A DNA stretch of 36,781 nt, taken from NCBI RefSeq assembly GCF_900167155.1, contig NZ_FUXU01000044.1, forward strand, positions 1 to 36,781, given 5' to 3'. A program made the position numbers and the translations under genes. Each line of letters begins with the position of its first letter. Positions within the stretch are counted from its first letter, which is position 1. The notes beneath the pieces are model-generated. The model worked only from the letters and a program-made list of their open reading frames with translations. It did no database searches and was not told the origin of the DNA. Of the stretch, positions 10,611 to 20,182 are shown in pieces. Origin of the DNA: Enterovibrio nigricans DSM 22720. Lineage in GTDB: Bacteria; Pseudomonadota; Gammaproteobacteria; Enterobacterales; Vibrionaceae.

Positions 10611-11168
10611 CAAATTGCCTACCTTTATCACCTGATTAAGTACATTTAATGAGACGCCTAGTGTAAGTCATACATAACTAATCAATATGTTTTAGAACTA
10701 TAACCCTACAAATAAATAGTATTATTAATTAAGTGTATATTTTTCCATTTAATAAAATAATGTATTAAGGCTATAAAAACCTGAGTGATTCGATGCGCAA
10801 ATAAATTCTATCGATAAGTCAAATTAATAGCATAAATTTAAGTAACTGTATTAAAAGTATTTATGGATTTTCCTGTTATATTAAAGCATTAAAAACATTA
10901 CATTCTCACATATGAACATTGGTTGTTTTCTGATTTAACGATTAATTTTAAATTGTTAGTGCGACGGATTTATTAAGTTATTAAGCGTTTGGTTTCTTAA
11001 TAACATAAGAAAGTGGATGTCCAATCGTTTTTTTCTGATGTTGATAAATAGGCTTGCATGGGAAGTTAGCTCAGGTGAGATAGTGAGTGAGGTGTTGGTG
11101 CTATACCGCAGTTTATGACAGAACCTGGGTTAACGATTTCTTTATAAAAACAACTCGGACAAAATAAA
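10611..11168. other. AT-rich upstream region of the giant RTX-like gene
   Basis: About 550 bases rich in A and T, especially 10680-10990, with no convincing open frame. It must contain the promoter of the giant gene. Such AT-rich leaders are commonly bound by H-NS-like silencers in this group, which is inference here. The sequence before the ATG at 11169 (CGGACAAAATAAAATG) has no strong Shine-Dalgarno sequence. Confidence 0.5.
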
Positions 11169-14100
11169 ATGGTAGAAAACAAGAAAAATACAGGATCTAC
11201 TTCTACACAGACGTCACGGGATCAGGTATATCAACAATACTGGGATGTGCATGAGCGTTTTGGTGGTGATAATGGCGGGGCCACGAATACTACCCAATGG
11301 GGCTCGCACTGGGCCGATAAAACGCTGCAAAATCCCGATGCCAGCATCTGGCAGCAAGATGGCTACCTGAACATCAATGCATTCACCTCGGCGCTAGACA
11401 ACTACAGTAACCACCAATACAACTTCAACAAACAAAGTACCGGTAATTCTGCTGCATACAACAGTTCGGCGTCCATCTACAACCAAACACCGGATTGGAA
11501 CAACCACTACGGCAGTGATGTGTTGGGGCAGTATTACCAAACGGGTTACAACGACACGACCGTGGAAAACCTGAATAACAGCTGGACGGAGCGTCAAGCC
11601 AGTACCGGTTTTCAATACCAGAACGTGGGTGCAACCTATACCGAATATACAGCCGGAAATAACGGGCAAACCGGCACGTACAATAGCTATTGGCATTCCT
11701 CGAACCCCAACAGTGCGAACTACGACAACCAGTACACGCACTATGATTTGGGCCGTCACACGGTGTCTGAGTTTGACTATCTGCAGTATGACAACTGGGC
11801 AGATGACACCAGTTACATCGACCGCTATGTGGACATGGGGCTGGGCTCACAAGCGGACGCCTATAACTACGTGAACAACACCTCGTTGCATGCCGTTGAA
11901 ACCTACTTTGATGCACAAACCGCAAATGACGTCTTGCTCCAAGCCTATCAGCAGGACGGTTTTTTGGCGTCAGAGATGTTCGAAAACAATATAGGCCCAG
12001 ATGTCTGGACGCATTCGATTGACAGTGGGACAGGTAATTACATTGTGGGGGATGGGTTCCTTTCAGAGAACCTCGAAGACAAGTACCGTGAGTATTTCGA
12101 TATATCGTCAGGGACGGAACGAGGTGATGCTTATGACAACTTTGACCGAGACGTATTTGGACAAACGCTGTTTGATGAATCTGGGTCTACTTACCATTTA
12201 GATGCGTTTGGTTCGCGGCAGGAAGGTGAAGCCAATAGCCTGATTGCCAACGGAAACATCAACGATTTGGTCAGGAATGATGTCATTACCGAAGACATTA
12301 TTGAACAGCGCTTTGTTGGTGATTCATCGTCACTTTTGGGTGTGTCTATCGGTGATTCTTTCGAAGAGAAAGAGGACGGAAAACCTGTCGCAGCAAGGCC
12401 AGAGCAACTGACACATCGTGGCTGGATAACAGAAGCTGTGAAGGGGCTTACTGGTCATGGTGGGGCTTATTATTCGCTGGAAGTGCAAAATGGTGACGAG
12501 AGTGCAAATGCCGATCACCAGAAATTTGCGTTCTCCATCGAACGCATTGAGAACCCGGATGGCGAAACGGGAAAAGTCGTGACTTATTCCACGCATGATG
12601 CATTGGAAGTTGTGAACAAAGACGGCGAAACTGTCTTGCTGCCTAACGCTTCTCCTTCTCGAATTCCTGACTTTACGGACAATGCCGATGTTCTTCTGTT
12701 TCGCGGCCTTTCGGATGAACGCGGTCGAACGCAAGTGAAAGTGACCGATTACGGGAAGGGGGGAGACGTTACGAGTAAACAGGAGTTCCTTGATATCGAT
12801 GAAAACTTACAAGTCACGTCGGCCACATTAAGTACATCAAACAACGAGAACGGAAACGCGGAGGGTAAGCTTCAATACGCGACCTATCGAAACACAACGT
12901 CGGACTATATTGACGGTGTTGATGACCCAATTTATGGGTATGACAGCAGGGGTAAGCGGATGAAGGTCGTGAGTGCTGATGCCGCAGACCTAGAAAAAAA
13001 ACATGGGTTTTCAACAATACGGCCAATTAGCGACACCCCTGATGAATTGCCTCAACACTATAGTGCTTTTGGTGCGGAAACGATTGAAAGGAAGGTTCAA
13101 ATAACATTTGGTTTTGTGAATGAAGAAGAAAATAGCGGTTCAACGGAGCTTTTTGTCACTAAGCGTTTTAAAGAGGGCGTAAAAGAAACGACGTATGTGA
13201 CCGAGTTTTTGGTACTGGATGAAGGCGCATCGTCAAAAGAGAGACGTCATCTTCAACAAGAACGCTCGCAAACAAAGAGTGAGATAAAAACGGAATCTAT
13301 AAACGCGTTTGGGCAAAAAGCGATTCTAGAAGATATGTCAGTGACAAGCCCCGTAATAGTCATTGAAACCCAATACGAAGATGGTCAAATTGTTGAACAA
13401 AAAAATCGTGTGGCAAAAAACGTCAAAGAAGCGCTGGAAGGAGGACAACTCGGAAACTTTGCGGTCATTCAGTCTCAGGTCAAGTCTGCTCTGGACAACC
13501 ATAAAGACAATGAAACGCTGGAAAATCTCTACGCCGTCGTGACTGAACTTGCTTCCTTTGATGGGGACACCAACATTTCGATGTCAGGCTTTGATAGCCA
13601 TCTCTATCAACCTCAAGAATCGGACTTGTTTATGCAGGTACTTGACCACGTGGAAGAAAACCCCAAAGTCCGTGAAAAATTTGGCTTAGAGCTTATTTAT
13701 CCGTTGGATAATTCGCTTGCTCAAAAACGCATCAGTCGTGATGAAGAGGCTTCCCTTCTTGATGAGTTCACAGATGTCAGTGGTACCAATGTGAGTAGTG
13801 GCGTAATAGGTGATGTTTTTGACTTAAAAAATAAGGCAGATGACTTACTGAGCGACGCGTATGGTATAGACAAGCTTATCGAGGGAACCGAGAGCTTTAC
13901 TGACGGTGTGAAAAGCGCGTTACAAGATCCTACCAATCGCGATGCTTTAATCGCCTTGCTTTCTGATGATGAGGATGTTGCTTTGTCCTTGAAAGGCCAA
14001 TCGGACAGTTACATCACAGCGCAATTGGAGCGCTCGTTAGCCCGAATAGGGCACGATATTTTGGCGGCGGGTTTTGAAAGTGGTGATCCAGCACTTATCG

Positions 14101-16991
14101 ATAAAAAGGAGCTGACAATTTCAAGGCTCATTTTAGAAAACGAAATTGCAGGACAAAATATCGATGTTCCAAAAGATAAGCACTTTAATGCGTCTTCTTG
14201 GATTTCACTGGCGCGTGCTTGGCTACCTTCGGCAACACTCGCTGGTGGCTTGGTGTATTCCGTTTCAAACCTGCTCAATCAGAGAGTGGAAAATGGCAAC
14301 AGCATTGGGCAAGGCGGGGTATCAATCCATGATACGAATCATGGCATTCGACAGCTTGAAAAATACAAGTCTTTTATCAACGACGTATTCTCTGATGTTA
14401 CAAATAAGCGGGCAGCATCGAAAGCAAACACATTTTTCTATGATGCAGTGAGAAAAAGTGATGCGACGAGTGCGAATCAACTGGTAAAGGCGACGGCACT
14501 TAATTTAGCAATAAAAGAAGTGGTAGATAGCGCGCCGTATAAGCTTGCAACGCTGAAACTCACTGACGGTTTTGATGCAATATTTGCATCAAAACCATCT
14601 AAAGAAAGTGGGATATTACGCGAACTGGTATCGATATACCGATACCTGAATGCAGATAACCCGTCAGAGGAGGTGGCAAAAGCCGCAAAGTCTTCCCATA
14701 AGGTGTTAACACGCCAGTACACCCGTAATGAGGTTCGAAGCTACATAAAAGGCTTGGTGTCAAAAAGGGCGGGTAGTACTGACGCTTTTGCTGATGCCCT
14801 GTTCTCTGAAGGTGGATTAAAAAAAAATGGCAAGGTTGCAACCACGCTAGGACAAGTCAATGAGTTGGCTGGCGTATTAAACAAAGTTGGGGAAGCATTG
14901 AGACTTTCTACGGCGATTTTGCGATTGACCAATAATCCGGGTGAAAGAACAAAGAACGTTGAAATTGTTCAAGTAACGCGATTTTTCATTAACACCCTGT
15001 TGGGTAACAGTGTCGGCACCAAATTACTCACTGAAGGTGGCGAAAAACTTGTCAGGCAGCTAAACAAGCGTATTGCCTCTAAATCCACAAAAAACATCTT
15101 GTCCAAGCTCGTGCCGGGTGTTGCTGGCCAAGTCGTGGGTTTACTTAATGTGGCGGCGGAATCGTATATCGATGGTGTTAACTTATTCTCAGGCAACCAC
15201 CGAAACCAGACAGAACTAGCCGCCAATGCCCTTTGGTTCACCGCTAACGCTGTACTTTGGAGCGCAGAAGTGGCTACGAGTATAGCGGCGCCGTTTGTTA
15301 CTGGAGCAGCTGCGTCGACATTAGCGACGGTTTCTGCCGGTATTCCAATTGCAACCATTGTCGTGCTGGCGGTTGCTGCGGGGCTTACCTATCAAGCACA
15401 AGTCATCGAAAATGACAAAGAGAGAGCTAAGTATCTACAGAGCACCATCAGTCAAATACAGCGTCTGGCTGATGGCACTGTAAATGATAATGCCGAAGCT
15501 GTCTTGAGCGATATTTTGTCGGGAAGCGCGAGTTATGTGTATGAATTGACAGATAACGCAGAGGCAGTGCAACAACATATTATTACTATGCGTGCTAGCG
15601 GCGTTGGTGACAGGGAAATCATCAGATTAATGCAACAAAACCCCACGATGGAAGATGTTGGAAAACAAGTCGTCATACAGCTCAATGTGCTTGATACCGT
15701 AAGCGGCCTGTCGCAAGAAGACCAACGGATATTGAATAACTTTGCGCATTCCATATTTATTGTTCCTACAGCAGGAGAAATACAGCGCAGTTATGACGAG
15801 TCTGAAACGTTGATCAAGCTCAATCTGTCGGACGATAAGCGTGTCTTTCGGAATGAAAAGACGGGCAAACTGGAGGTTGTCACTGAGACATGGTACGGGC
15901 ATGAAGGTTTAGACGGCGAGCAGCTGGATAAATATAACTGGTCTCAAACAATAAACTCCGAAGAGCTTCGCTCCTTGGTTCAACAAGGCCATATCACGGC
16001 GGTTCAGGTTCCACGAACCCCAAGTGAAAACCTGCACTTTGAAGATGGTGTCTACATTGTCCTCCACCAAGGACAGGACGAAGTGACGCTGGCCGATGGC
16101 GGGGATGTCGTTATCGCTCAAAATGGCCATTTGGGGGACAAAATTCGCACCCTTGGTGGCGCTGATCTTATTTTCGCGTTTGGCAATGAGTTCATTGTTG
16201 ACGGGGGGGAAGGTAAGTCTGATGCGATTGATTATAGCCATCGGGAATACGCAATTGTTGTGAACTTAAATACAGGCGGAAACCCCTCCGTGGGAACCTT
16301 GGGGGCGGGAGATACAAACTGGTTTTTTGGCCGTTATAAATACCCCTCTTACAGTGGTGGCTATATCGCAAAAGACTATGGAGGGCGCCATCCCAATAAT
16401 GAATCGCCTCGCTTGAAAGACGTGGAATCCCTGACAACAACGGAATATGGCGATCTTGTTTTTGCAGGACAAAGTGGAGGCGAGGTATATCGCTTTGACC
16501 TTGGTGAGGGTAAAGATGAGTATGTCGGCGCTGAGCAGCAGTCTGCGCCGGGAGATAAAACCAGAACGGAAGATCAGAAAACCTATTACGTAGATACAGG
16601 TAAAGATGATGACTGGGTTTGGGCGGGAAAAGCTTGTGAAAGTGTCAAACTGGGTTCTGGCGCGGATACCTATATCAGTGGTGAAGTGACGGGCAGAGAC
16701 TATGTTGATGGCGGCGATGGATACACTGACAGGGCTTACGTGAGTGAGCTCTTCAATAATGATATGGCAAGAAAATTCTATGATGAAAATGGTCGTGTCG
16801 CCTATCGATTGGAAAGCTCTGAAAATCCGGATGACGTGCTGTTCTTAAAAAACTTCGAGGAAATACACTTCCGTAGAGCTTCTGGTGAGCATTCTTATGG
16901 TCATGAAACATATGAAGTCTCTGCGACCCTATTGAAAGAAACCCATGATCCCGGGCAAGTCGCCTCTTATTGGGGGGGGGAGTGGTGCTAG
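11169..16991 (+). CDS. Giant RTX-like exoprotein (1940 aa) with Tyr/Asn/Gln-rich N-terminus; probable frameshift at 3' end
   Basis: I do not recognise the full-length family. Residues 1 to about 300 are rich in Y, N, Q, T, S, G and W and poor in Lys and aliphatics. A long mixed-charge middle follows. Hydrophobic segments lie at about 1009-1037 (WLPSATLAGGLVYSVSNLL) and 1353-1413 (an Ala/Val/Thr-rich run), reminiscent of the pore-forming region of RTX toxins. The end, about 1627-1860, has degenerate RTX-like turns: TLGGADLIFAFG, VDGGEGKSD, LGSGADTYISG, VDGGDGYTD. There is no Sec signal, so type I secretion is plausible, but no transporter lies adjacent. The frame ends WGGEWC just after a G9 tract. 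With eight Gs the protein would continue 36 residues to 17091. The gene sits between an eptA relic and intact dgkA-eptA. Export and Ca-binding are inferred; a toxin role is unproven. Confidence 0.72.
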   Translation: MVENKKNTGSTSTQTSRDQVYQQYWDVHERFGGDNGGATNTTQWGSHWADKTLQNPDASIWQQDGYLNINAFTSALDNYSNHQYNFNKQSTGNSAAYNSSASIYNQTPDWNNHYGSDVLGQYYQTGYNDTTVENLNNSWTERQASTGFQYQNVGATYTEYTAGNNGQTGTYNSYWHSSNPNSANYDNQYTHYDLGRHTVSEFDYLQYDNWADDTSYIDRYVDMGLGSQADAYNYVNNTSLHAVETYFDAQTANDVLLQAYQQDGFLASEMFENNIGPDVWTHSIDSGTGNYIVGDGFLSENLEDKYREYFDISSGTERGDAYDNFDRDVFGQTLFDESGSTYHLDAFGSRQEGEANSLIANGNINDLVRNDVITEDIIEQRFVGDSSSLLGVSIGDSFEEKEDGKPVAARPEQLTHRGWITEAVKGLTGHGGAYYSLEVQNGDESANADHQKFAFSIERIENPDGETGKVVTYSTHDALEVVNKDGETVLLPNASPSRIPDFTDNADVLLFRGLSDERGRTQVKVTDYGKGGDVTSKQEFLDIDENLQVTSATLSTSNNENGNAEGKLQYATYRNTTSDYIDGVDDPIYGYDSRGKRMKVVSADAADLEKKHGFSTIRPISDTPDELPQHYSAFGAETIERKVQITFGFVNEEENSGSTELFVTKRFKEGVKETTYVTEFLVLDEGASSKERRHLQQERSQTKSEIKTESINAFGQKAILEDMSVTSPVIVIETQYEDGQIVEQKNRVAKNVKEALEGGQLGNFAVIQSQVKSALDNHKDNETLENLYAVVTELASFDGDTNISMSGFDSHLYQPQESDLFMQVLDHVEENPKVREKFGLELIYPLDNSLAQKRISRDEEASLLDEFTDVSGTNVSSGVIGDVFDLKNKADDLLSDAYGIDKLIEGTESFTDGVKSALQDPTNRDALIALLSDDEDVALSLKGQSDSYITAQLERSLARIGHDILAAGFESGDPALIDKKELTISRLILENEIAGQNIDVPKDKHFNASSWISLARAWLPSATLAGGLVYSVSNLLNQRVENGNSIGQGGVSIHDTNHGIRQLEKYKSFINDVFSDVTNKRAASKANTFFYDAVRKSDATSANQLVKATALNLAIKEVVDSAPYKLATLKLTDGFDAIFASKPSKESGILRELVSIYRYLNADNPSEEVAKAAKSSHKVLTRQYTRNEVRSYIKGLVSKRAGSTDAFADALFSEGGLKKNGKVATTLGQVNELAGVLNKVGEALRLSTAILRLTNNPGERTKNVEIVQVTRFFINTLLGNSVGTKLLTEGGEKLVRQLNKRIASKSTKNILSKLVPGVAGQVVGLLNVAAESYIDGVNLFSGNHRNQTELAANALWFTANAVLWSAEVATSIAAPFVTGAAASTLATVSAGIPIATIVVLAVAAGLTYQAQVIENDKERAKYLQSTISQIQRLADGTVNDNAEAVLSDILSGSASYVYELTDNAEAVQQHIITMRASGVGDREIIRLMQQNPTMEDVGKQVVIQLNVLDTVSGLSQEDQRILNNFAHSIFIVPTAGEIQRSYDESETLIKLNLSDDKRVFRNEKTGKLEVVTETWYGHEGLDGEQLDKYNWSQTINSEELRSLVQQGHITAVQVPRTPSENLHFEDGVYIVLHQGQDEVTLADGGDVVIAQNGHLGDKIRTLGGADLIFAFGNEFIVDGGEGKSDAIDYSHREYAIVVNLNTGGNPSVGTLGAGDTNWFFGRYKYPSYSGGYIAKDYGGRHPNNESPRLKDVESLTTTEYGDLVFAGQSGGEVYRFDLGEGKDEYVGAEQQSAPGDKTRTEDQKTYYVDTGKDDDWVWAGKACESVKLGSGADTYISGEVTGRDYVDGGDGYTDRAYVSELFNNDMARKFYDENGRVAYRLESSENPDDVLFLKNFEEIHFRRASGEHSYGHETYEVSATLLKETHDPGQVASYWGGEWC
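16972..16980 (+). repeat. Nine-G homopolymer tract at the 3' end of the giant RTX-like gene
   Basis: Nine consecutive G residues occur in codons for Trp-Gly-Gly-Glu. The current frame stops 11 bases later at 16991. Removing one G opens a frame to the TAA at 17089-17091 with ordinary codons and a tail ending FVFAQYGSFFGSGG. It is either a slipped-strand switch or a sequencing or assembly error. Confidence 0.8.
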
Positions 16992-17151
16992 AAAAGAATC
17001 TTGGGTTCATGAAGAGCTTATTCCTGTTAAGGAAGCCAAAGAGTCTTTTGTCTTTGCGCAGTATGGCTCCTTCTTCGGCAGTGGCGGATAAAGGGGATAG
17101 CGAAAAATAAGTTGTAAACTTGCTGCTCTAAACGATGGTTGTTTGGGCAGC

Positions 17152-17178
17152 AAGCCTTTCAGGCTTATTGTTCTATTC
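17152..17178 (+). terminator. Possible terminator of the giant RTX-like gene
   Basis: AAGCCT (17152-17157) and AGGCTT (17161-17166) form a 6-bp stem with a three-base loop. A T-rich but interrupted stretch follows (ATTGTTCTATT). It lies about 60 bases past the alternative stop at 17091. Confidence 0.45.
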
Positions 17179-17211
17179 AATGATCATTCCCGCTGTTTGC
17201 GATGAATCGTC

Positions 17212-17250
17212 GGTGATTGTCCGGCAATATGGCATTACCGGGCAATCACC
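17212..17250. repeat. Strong hairpin downstream of dgkA
   Basis: GGTGATTGTCCGG (17212-17224) and CCGGGCAATCACC (17238-17250) pair over 13 bases with one mismatch around a 13-base loop. It sits eight bases past the dgkA stop on the minus strand. It lacks a T-run there, so it may stabilise the mRNA 3' end or act as a weak terminator. Confidence 0.6.
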
Positions 17251-17257
17251 CCATTAA

Positions 17258-17620
17258 CTAGAACAACAAAATGCTGCCCCACGTGATGACCACGAGAAGT
17301 AACGCGACAAATACCGCCGCCGAACCAATGTCTTTTGCTCTGCCGCTGAGAACGTGATGCTCTGGACCAATACGATCCACAACAGCCTCAATTGCGGAAT
17401 TAAGGAGCTCTACAATGACGACTAAAAAGAGGCTAGCAACCATTACCAGCTGTTCTAGATGAGAAACGGGCAGAAAGAAAGTAATCGCAGACATGACGAT
17501 TAACAGAACCGATTCTTGTCGAAAAGCCGCTTCATTTTGCCACGCCGCTTTTAGCCCTTTCAGTGAATATTTAGAGGCATTGAATATTCTCGTTAGCCCT
17601 TTTGGCTGTGTTTTTTTCAT
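17258..17620 (-). CDS. dgkA: Diacylglycerol kinase
   Basis: Small trimeric inner-membrane kinase that phosphorylates diacylglycerol to phosphatidic acid. The 120-residue protein has the DgkA signature: NEAAFRQE near residue 30 and NSAIEAVVDRIGPEHHVLSG with RAKDIGSAAVFVA in the second half. Three hydrophobic helices are visible. It begins 11 bases after the eptA stop in the same direction, so the two form an operon. This makes sense because EptA takes phosphoethanolamine from phosphatidylethanolamine and leaves diacylglycerol, which DgkA recycles. A 13-bp hairpin follows the stop. Confidence 0.97.
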   Translation of the reverse strand: MKKTQPKGLTRIFNASKYSLKGLKAAWQNEAAFRQESVLLIVMSAITFFLPVSHLEQLVMVASLFLVVIVELLNSAIEAVVDRIGPEHHVLSGRAKDIGSAAVFVALLLVVITWGSILLF

Positions 17621-17631
17621 CCCGGACTCTT

Positions 17632-19284
17632 TTACTTTGTAGGGGTTGTCGATAGTTGTTGTCGTGGACCCTGTTGTTTTTCACAGTGATACAGAATATC
17701 CAGAGAAGGCTGATAGACGCTTGTCGACACCGAAGCCATACCCAGAAGGGTATGGAACAGATTATCTTGAGAGTATTGGTTTTCCTTCGCGTTTTCTTCT
17801 AGGCAGCCAAGGTTGACCTTGTGATCCTTCATAAATAATGGAGACATCCACAGAATCATAGGCACCGATTTTTGTTCCTTTGGCGCAATCCCATACGGCA
17901 AGCCATGGAGGTAGATGCCGTCCTCGCCCAGAGATTCCCCATGATCAGACAGGTAGAGCATGGCGGTTTGATGTGCTGTATCCGCACTCCGTAAAATATC
18001 GATAATCTGGCTGAGTACGTAATCAGTATATAAGATGGTGTTGTCATAGGTATTCAGCACTTCTTGACGTGTGCAATTTTGAATATCCGCGGTATCACAG
18101 CTAGGTGTGAAAACGCCAAATTCAGGCGGGTAACGTTCAAAGTAGGTTGGGCCGTGGCTTCCAATTAAATGCAATACAATCACAGTGTCTTGTTTTGCAT
18201 TTCTTACGCGCTCTGCCAATCCATTCAATAACACACTGTCAAAACAGGTACCGTGGCTGCATGTTTTTGGAAACGCATTTGCATCAATATTAATATGCTC
18301 GACCCGGTCACATACACCTTTACATCCCCCATCATTATCAATCCAACTAACGTCCACGCTAGCATGCTTAAGTACATCCAATACACCTTCTTGATGCCTT
18401 GCGGTTGTCGCGTTGTAGGTGTCATGTGTCATGACCGAAAACATGCAAGGTACTGAAACGGCAGTCGCCGTGCCGCATGATGTGACGTGCTGAAAACTGA
18501 TAACGCCTTCTTTAGATAGATGAGGATTGGTGTTTCGGTCATACCCATTCAAGGAATAGTTCATCGCTCGCGAGGTTTCACCGACCACTAACACGATCAC
18601 ATTGGGGGCACCCTCGTTATTCATGTCCTGAGCGTCTACACCAATGGACGTAAAAGGGATGTTTTTTTCATAGAGGCGATACTTTGCATACCTGAATGAG
18701 GCACTTAAATAATTCGTTGGATTGATCAGCGCTTTGATTTCACTGTTGTTTCTGACAAGCGATGCGTAGTCTTTGTAATACACAGAGGCAATAGCACCCA
18801 CGAGCGATAGTGCCACAAAAATCATGATGAATTTTTGAAGTAGTAATCTACGAAATGAAGACGGAAAACGGACGTTTACAAGCAGGACAAAAATACTGGG
18901 TATAAGGAACAAAAATAGCAGCCAGATTGCAACCGAGATAGACAGATAGCTGCTGGCTTCACTTTGGTTGGTCTCAAAGATATTAACGATCATGCCGTAA
19001 TTAAAGTACTGCCCGTAGGACACCATGGTGTATGTCGCGAGACTTGAGAAGAGCAACAGCGTGATCAGAATAGGTTTATAAATCAAAGGCCATAACAGCA
19101 AAGTGAATATCGCAAGACATAACGCGAAAATAAGTACCGGTATGGTGATGATGAAGCCGATATCCGGTGTGGCGTCTGCGGAGAGAATTTGGCCAAGGTG
19201 CTGCCAAAGCGCAATATTTTGCGCGGACGCGAAAAAGAGGGCTGTAGTCAGTGTGAAAATGATGAAATGGAGATGACGCTTCAT
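17632..19284 (-). CDS. eptA: Lipid A phosphoethanolamine transferase (EptA/PmrC family)
   Basis: Inner-membrane enzyme with a periplasmic alkaline-phosphatase-like domain that adds phosphoethanolamine to lipid A, a modification linked to polymyxin tolerance. Of 550 residues, the first ~165 hold five hydrophobic helices. The catalytic domain follows. VVGETSRAMNYSLNGY contains the nucleophile Thr237 and zinc-ligand Glu236. SCGTATAVSVPCMFS is conserved. YLSDHGESLGEDGIYLHG supplies Asp447 and His448. It is the first gene of an eptA-dgkA operon. A degenerate paralogue fragment lies at 10307-10610, on the other side of the giant RTX-like gene. Start choice is moderate: no strong ribosome site precedes the ATG. 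An adjacent two-component regulator is not present. Confidence 0.95.
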   Translation of the reverse strand: MKRHLHFIIFTLTTALFFASAQNIALWQHLGQILSADATPDIGFIITIPVLIFALCLAIFTLLLWPLIYKPILITLLLFSSLATYTMVSYGQYFNYGMIVNIFETNQSEASSYLSISVAIWLLFLFLIPSIFVLLVNVRFPSSFRRLLLQKFIMIFVALSLVGAIASVYYKDYASLVRNNSEIKALINPTNYLSASFRYAKYRLYEKNIPFTSIGVDAQDMNNEGAPNVIVLVVGETSRAMNYSLNGYDRNTNPHLSKEGVISFQHVTSCGTATAVSVPCMFSVMTHDTYNATTARHQEGVLDVLKHASVDVSWIDNDGGCKGVCDRVEHINIDANAFPKTCSHGTCFDSVLLNGLAERVRNAKQDTVIVLHLIGSHGPTYFERYPPEFGVFTPSCDTADIQNCTRQEVLNTYDNTILYTDYVLSQIIDILRSADTAHQTAMLYLSDHGESLGEDGIYLHGLPYGIAPKEQKSVPMILWMSPLFMKDHKVNLGCLEENAKENQYSQDNLFHTLLGMASVSTSVYQPSLDILYHCEKQQGPRQQLSTTPTK

Positions 19285-19646
19285 GCGGATACCAAAATGA
19301 GAGTTACATCACGAAGAGCGCATTCTTACACAAGCACTCGATAAATGTAAGTAATTGTAAATTTCGAACAAGGTTTGACCAGTGCGGGTTTGGTAGTAGA
19401 GGTATGCCCAATCAATGGGAAGCGATTATTTTGAAAGATATTACCTACGGTATGCTACCTGCATCCCTCAGTTGGTGTAGTGATGGCAATCCAATGAAGA
19501 TAAAAACGGAGATAACACCGAGCCTTGTGTCGGAAAGTTCATTCAAGGGGAAGGCGTGGTACGGAGGAAAATAGAGGTGTGATAAACCGCCATTCTTGGG
19601 ACTGAAAGTCACCTGAAGAATGGCGATTCAGGAAATAATACTGGGA
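19285..19646. other. Intergenic region between eptA and yibL
   Basis: About 360 bases: the eptA upstream/promoter side and the yibL 3' side (both genes on the minus strand). A 56-codon plus-strand frame at 19404-19574 is open but has no usable ribosome site spacing or recognisable family, so I do not call it. The strong hairpin at 19588-19625 is listed separately. Confidence 0.5.
19588..19625 (-). terminator. Hairpin terminator-like structure after yibL
   Basis: CGCCATTCTT (19588-19597) and AAGAATGGCG (19616-19625) are exact complements. Inner GG/CC and GACT/AGTC arms extend the helix to a GAA loop. It lies 22 bases past the yibL stop on the minus strand, with only a short T-rich tail (GTTTATC). 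Confidence 0.7.
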
Positions 19647-20003
19647 TTAGAATGCTTTCGGCGCAAAACCAGTAACAACATCCAACTGCAGCTCTTTACC
19701 GATTTTGGTCAGAGGGTGGACAACAACTAGACCTTTCACTGATTTTTTCAGTTTGCCCATATCAGCCTGTTCTTGCTTGGTGATTTCACGAGAGAACGGC
19801 ATATCAAGCAGCGATTTACGCTCTTTGTTCATCTCAAAGTTTTGTTTGTGACTAATTTGTTTGATTTTTTTGTTTAAATCGTCGATATCATTGGTGAATT
19901 TAGTCACCATTGCGTCATCGCCACGAGACTTAGCGGCATCCAGCTTTATTTGGCTTTTATTCAGACGGTTTTTTTGTTGTTGTAGCTCTTGTTTCATGCT
20001 CAT
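19647..20003 (-). CDS. yibL: YibL family ribosome-associated protein
   Basis: Small basic protein of 118 residues related to E. coli YibL, which co-purifies with ribosomes; its precise role is not established. The first ~70 residues are a Lys/Gln-rich coiled-coil (KNRLNKSQIKLDAAKSRGDD, then DLNKKIKQISHKQN). The conserved C-terminal half is MPFSREITKQEQADMGKLKK followed by SVKGLVVVHPLTKIGKEL and TGFAPKAF, which closely match the E. coli protein. The start at 20003 could instead be the Met two codons later. It is divergent from hrpA. Confidence 0.93.
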   Translation of the reverse strand: MSMKQELQQQKNRLNKSQIKLDAAKSRGDDAMVTKFTNDIDDLNKKIKQISHKQNFEMNKERKSLLDMPFSREITKQEQADMGKLKKSVKGLVVVHPLTKIGKELQLDVVTGFAPKAF

Positions 20004-20182
20004 GGCGATCGAATACTCTAATTTGTAAGGACGAAAATTATATCACAGGGTTCTTGTGATGATAATCACGTTATTCTTTCCTTACGCATCTTCAATCAAT
20101 TGCGGCTCTTGCTGAATCACTCGTTCAATATTGTGGTAGAATCTACCCAATTTTTGCATGGTACCGGAAACCAACTTTCCGT
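20004..20182. promoter_or_regulatory. Divergent yibL/hrpA promoter region
   Basis: ATCACA (20042-20047) can pair with TGTGAT (20055-20060), or TGTGAT can pair instead with ATCAC (20065-20069), giving two mutually exclusive small hairpins. A TAGAAT sequence near 20137-20142 resembles a -10 box for hrpA, but a well-spaced -35 box is not clear. No Shine-Dalgarno sequence is visible before the hrpA ATG at 20183. Confidence 0.35.

Noticed and set aside
11394-11925. Long minus-strand frames opposite the giant gene N-terminus
   Set aside because: They are compositional mirrors of the NNC/Y-rich codons, without ribosome sites or recognisable proteins.
19404-19574. Small plus-strand gene of 56 codons
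   Set aside because: The GAGG is only one base from the ATG, the product resembles nothing known to me, and the region is otherwise untranslated flank.
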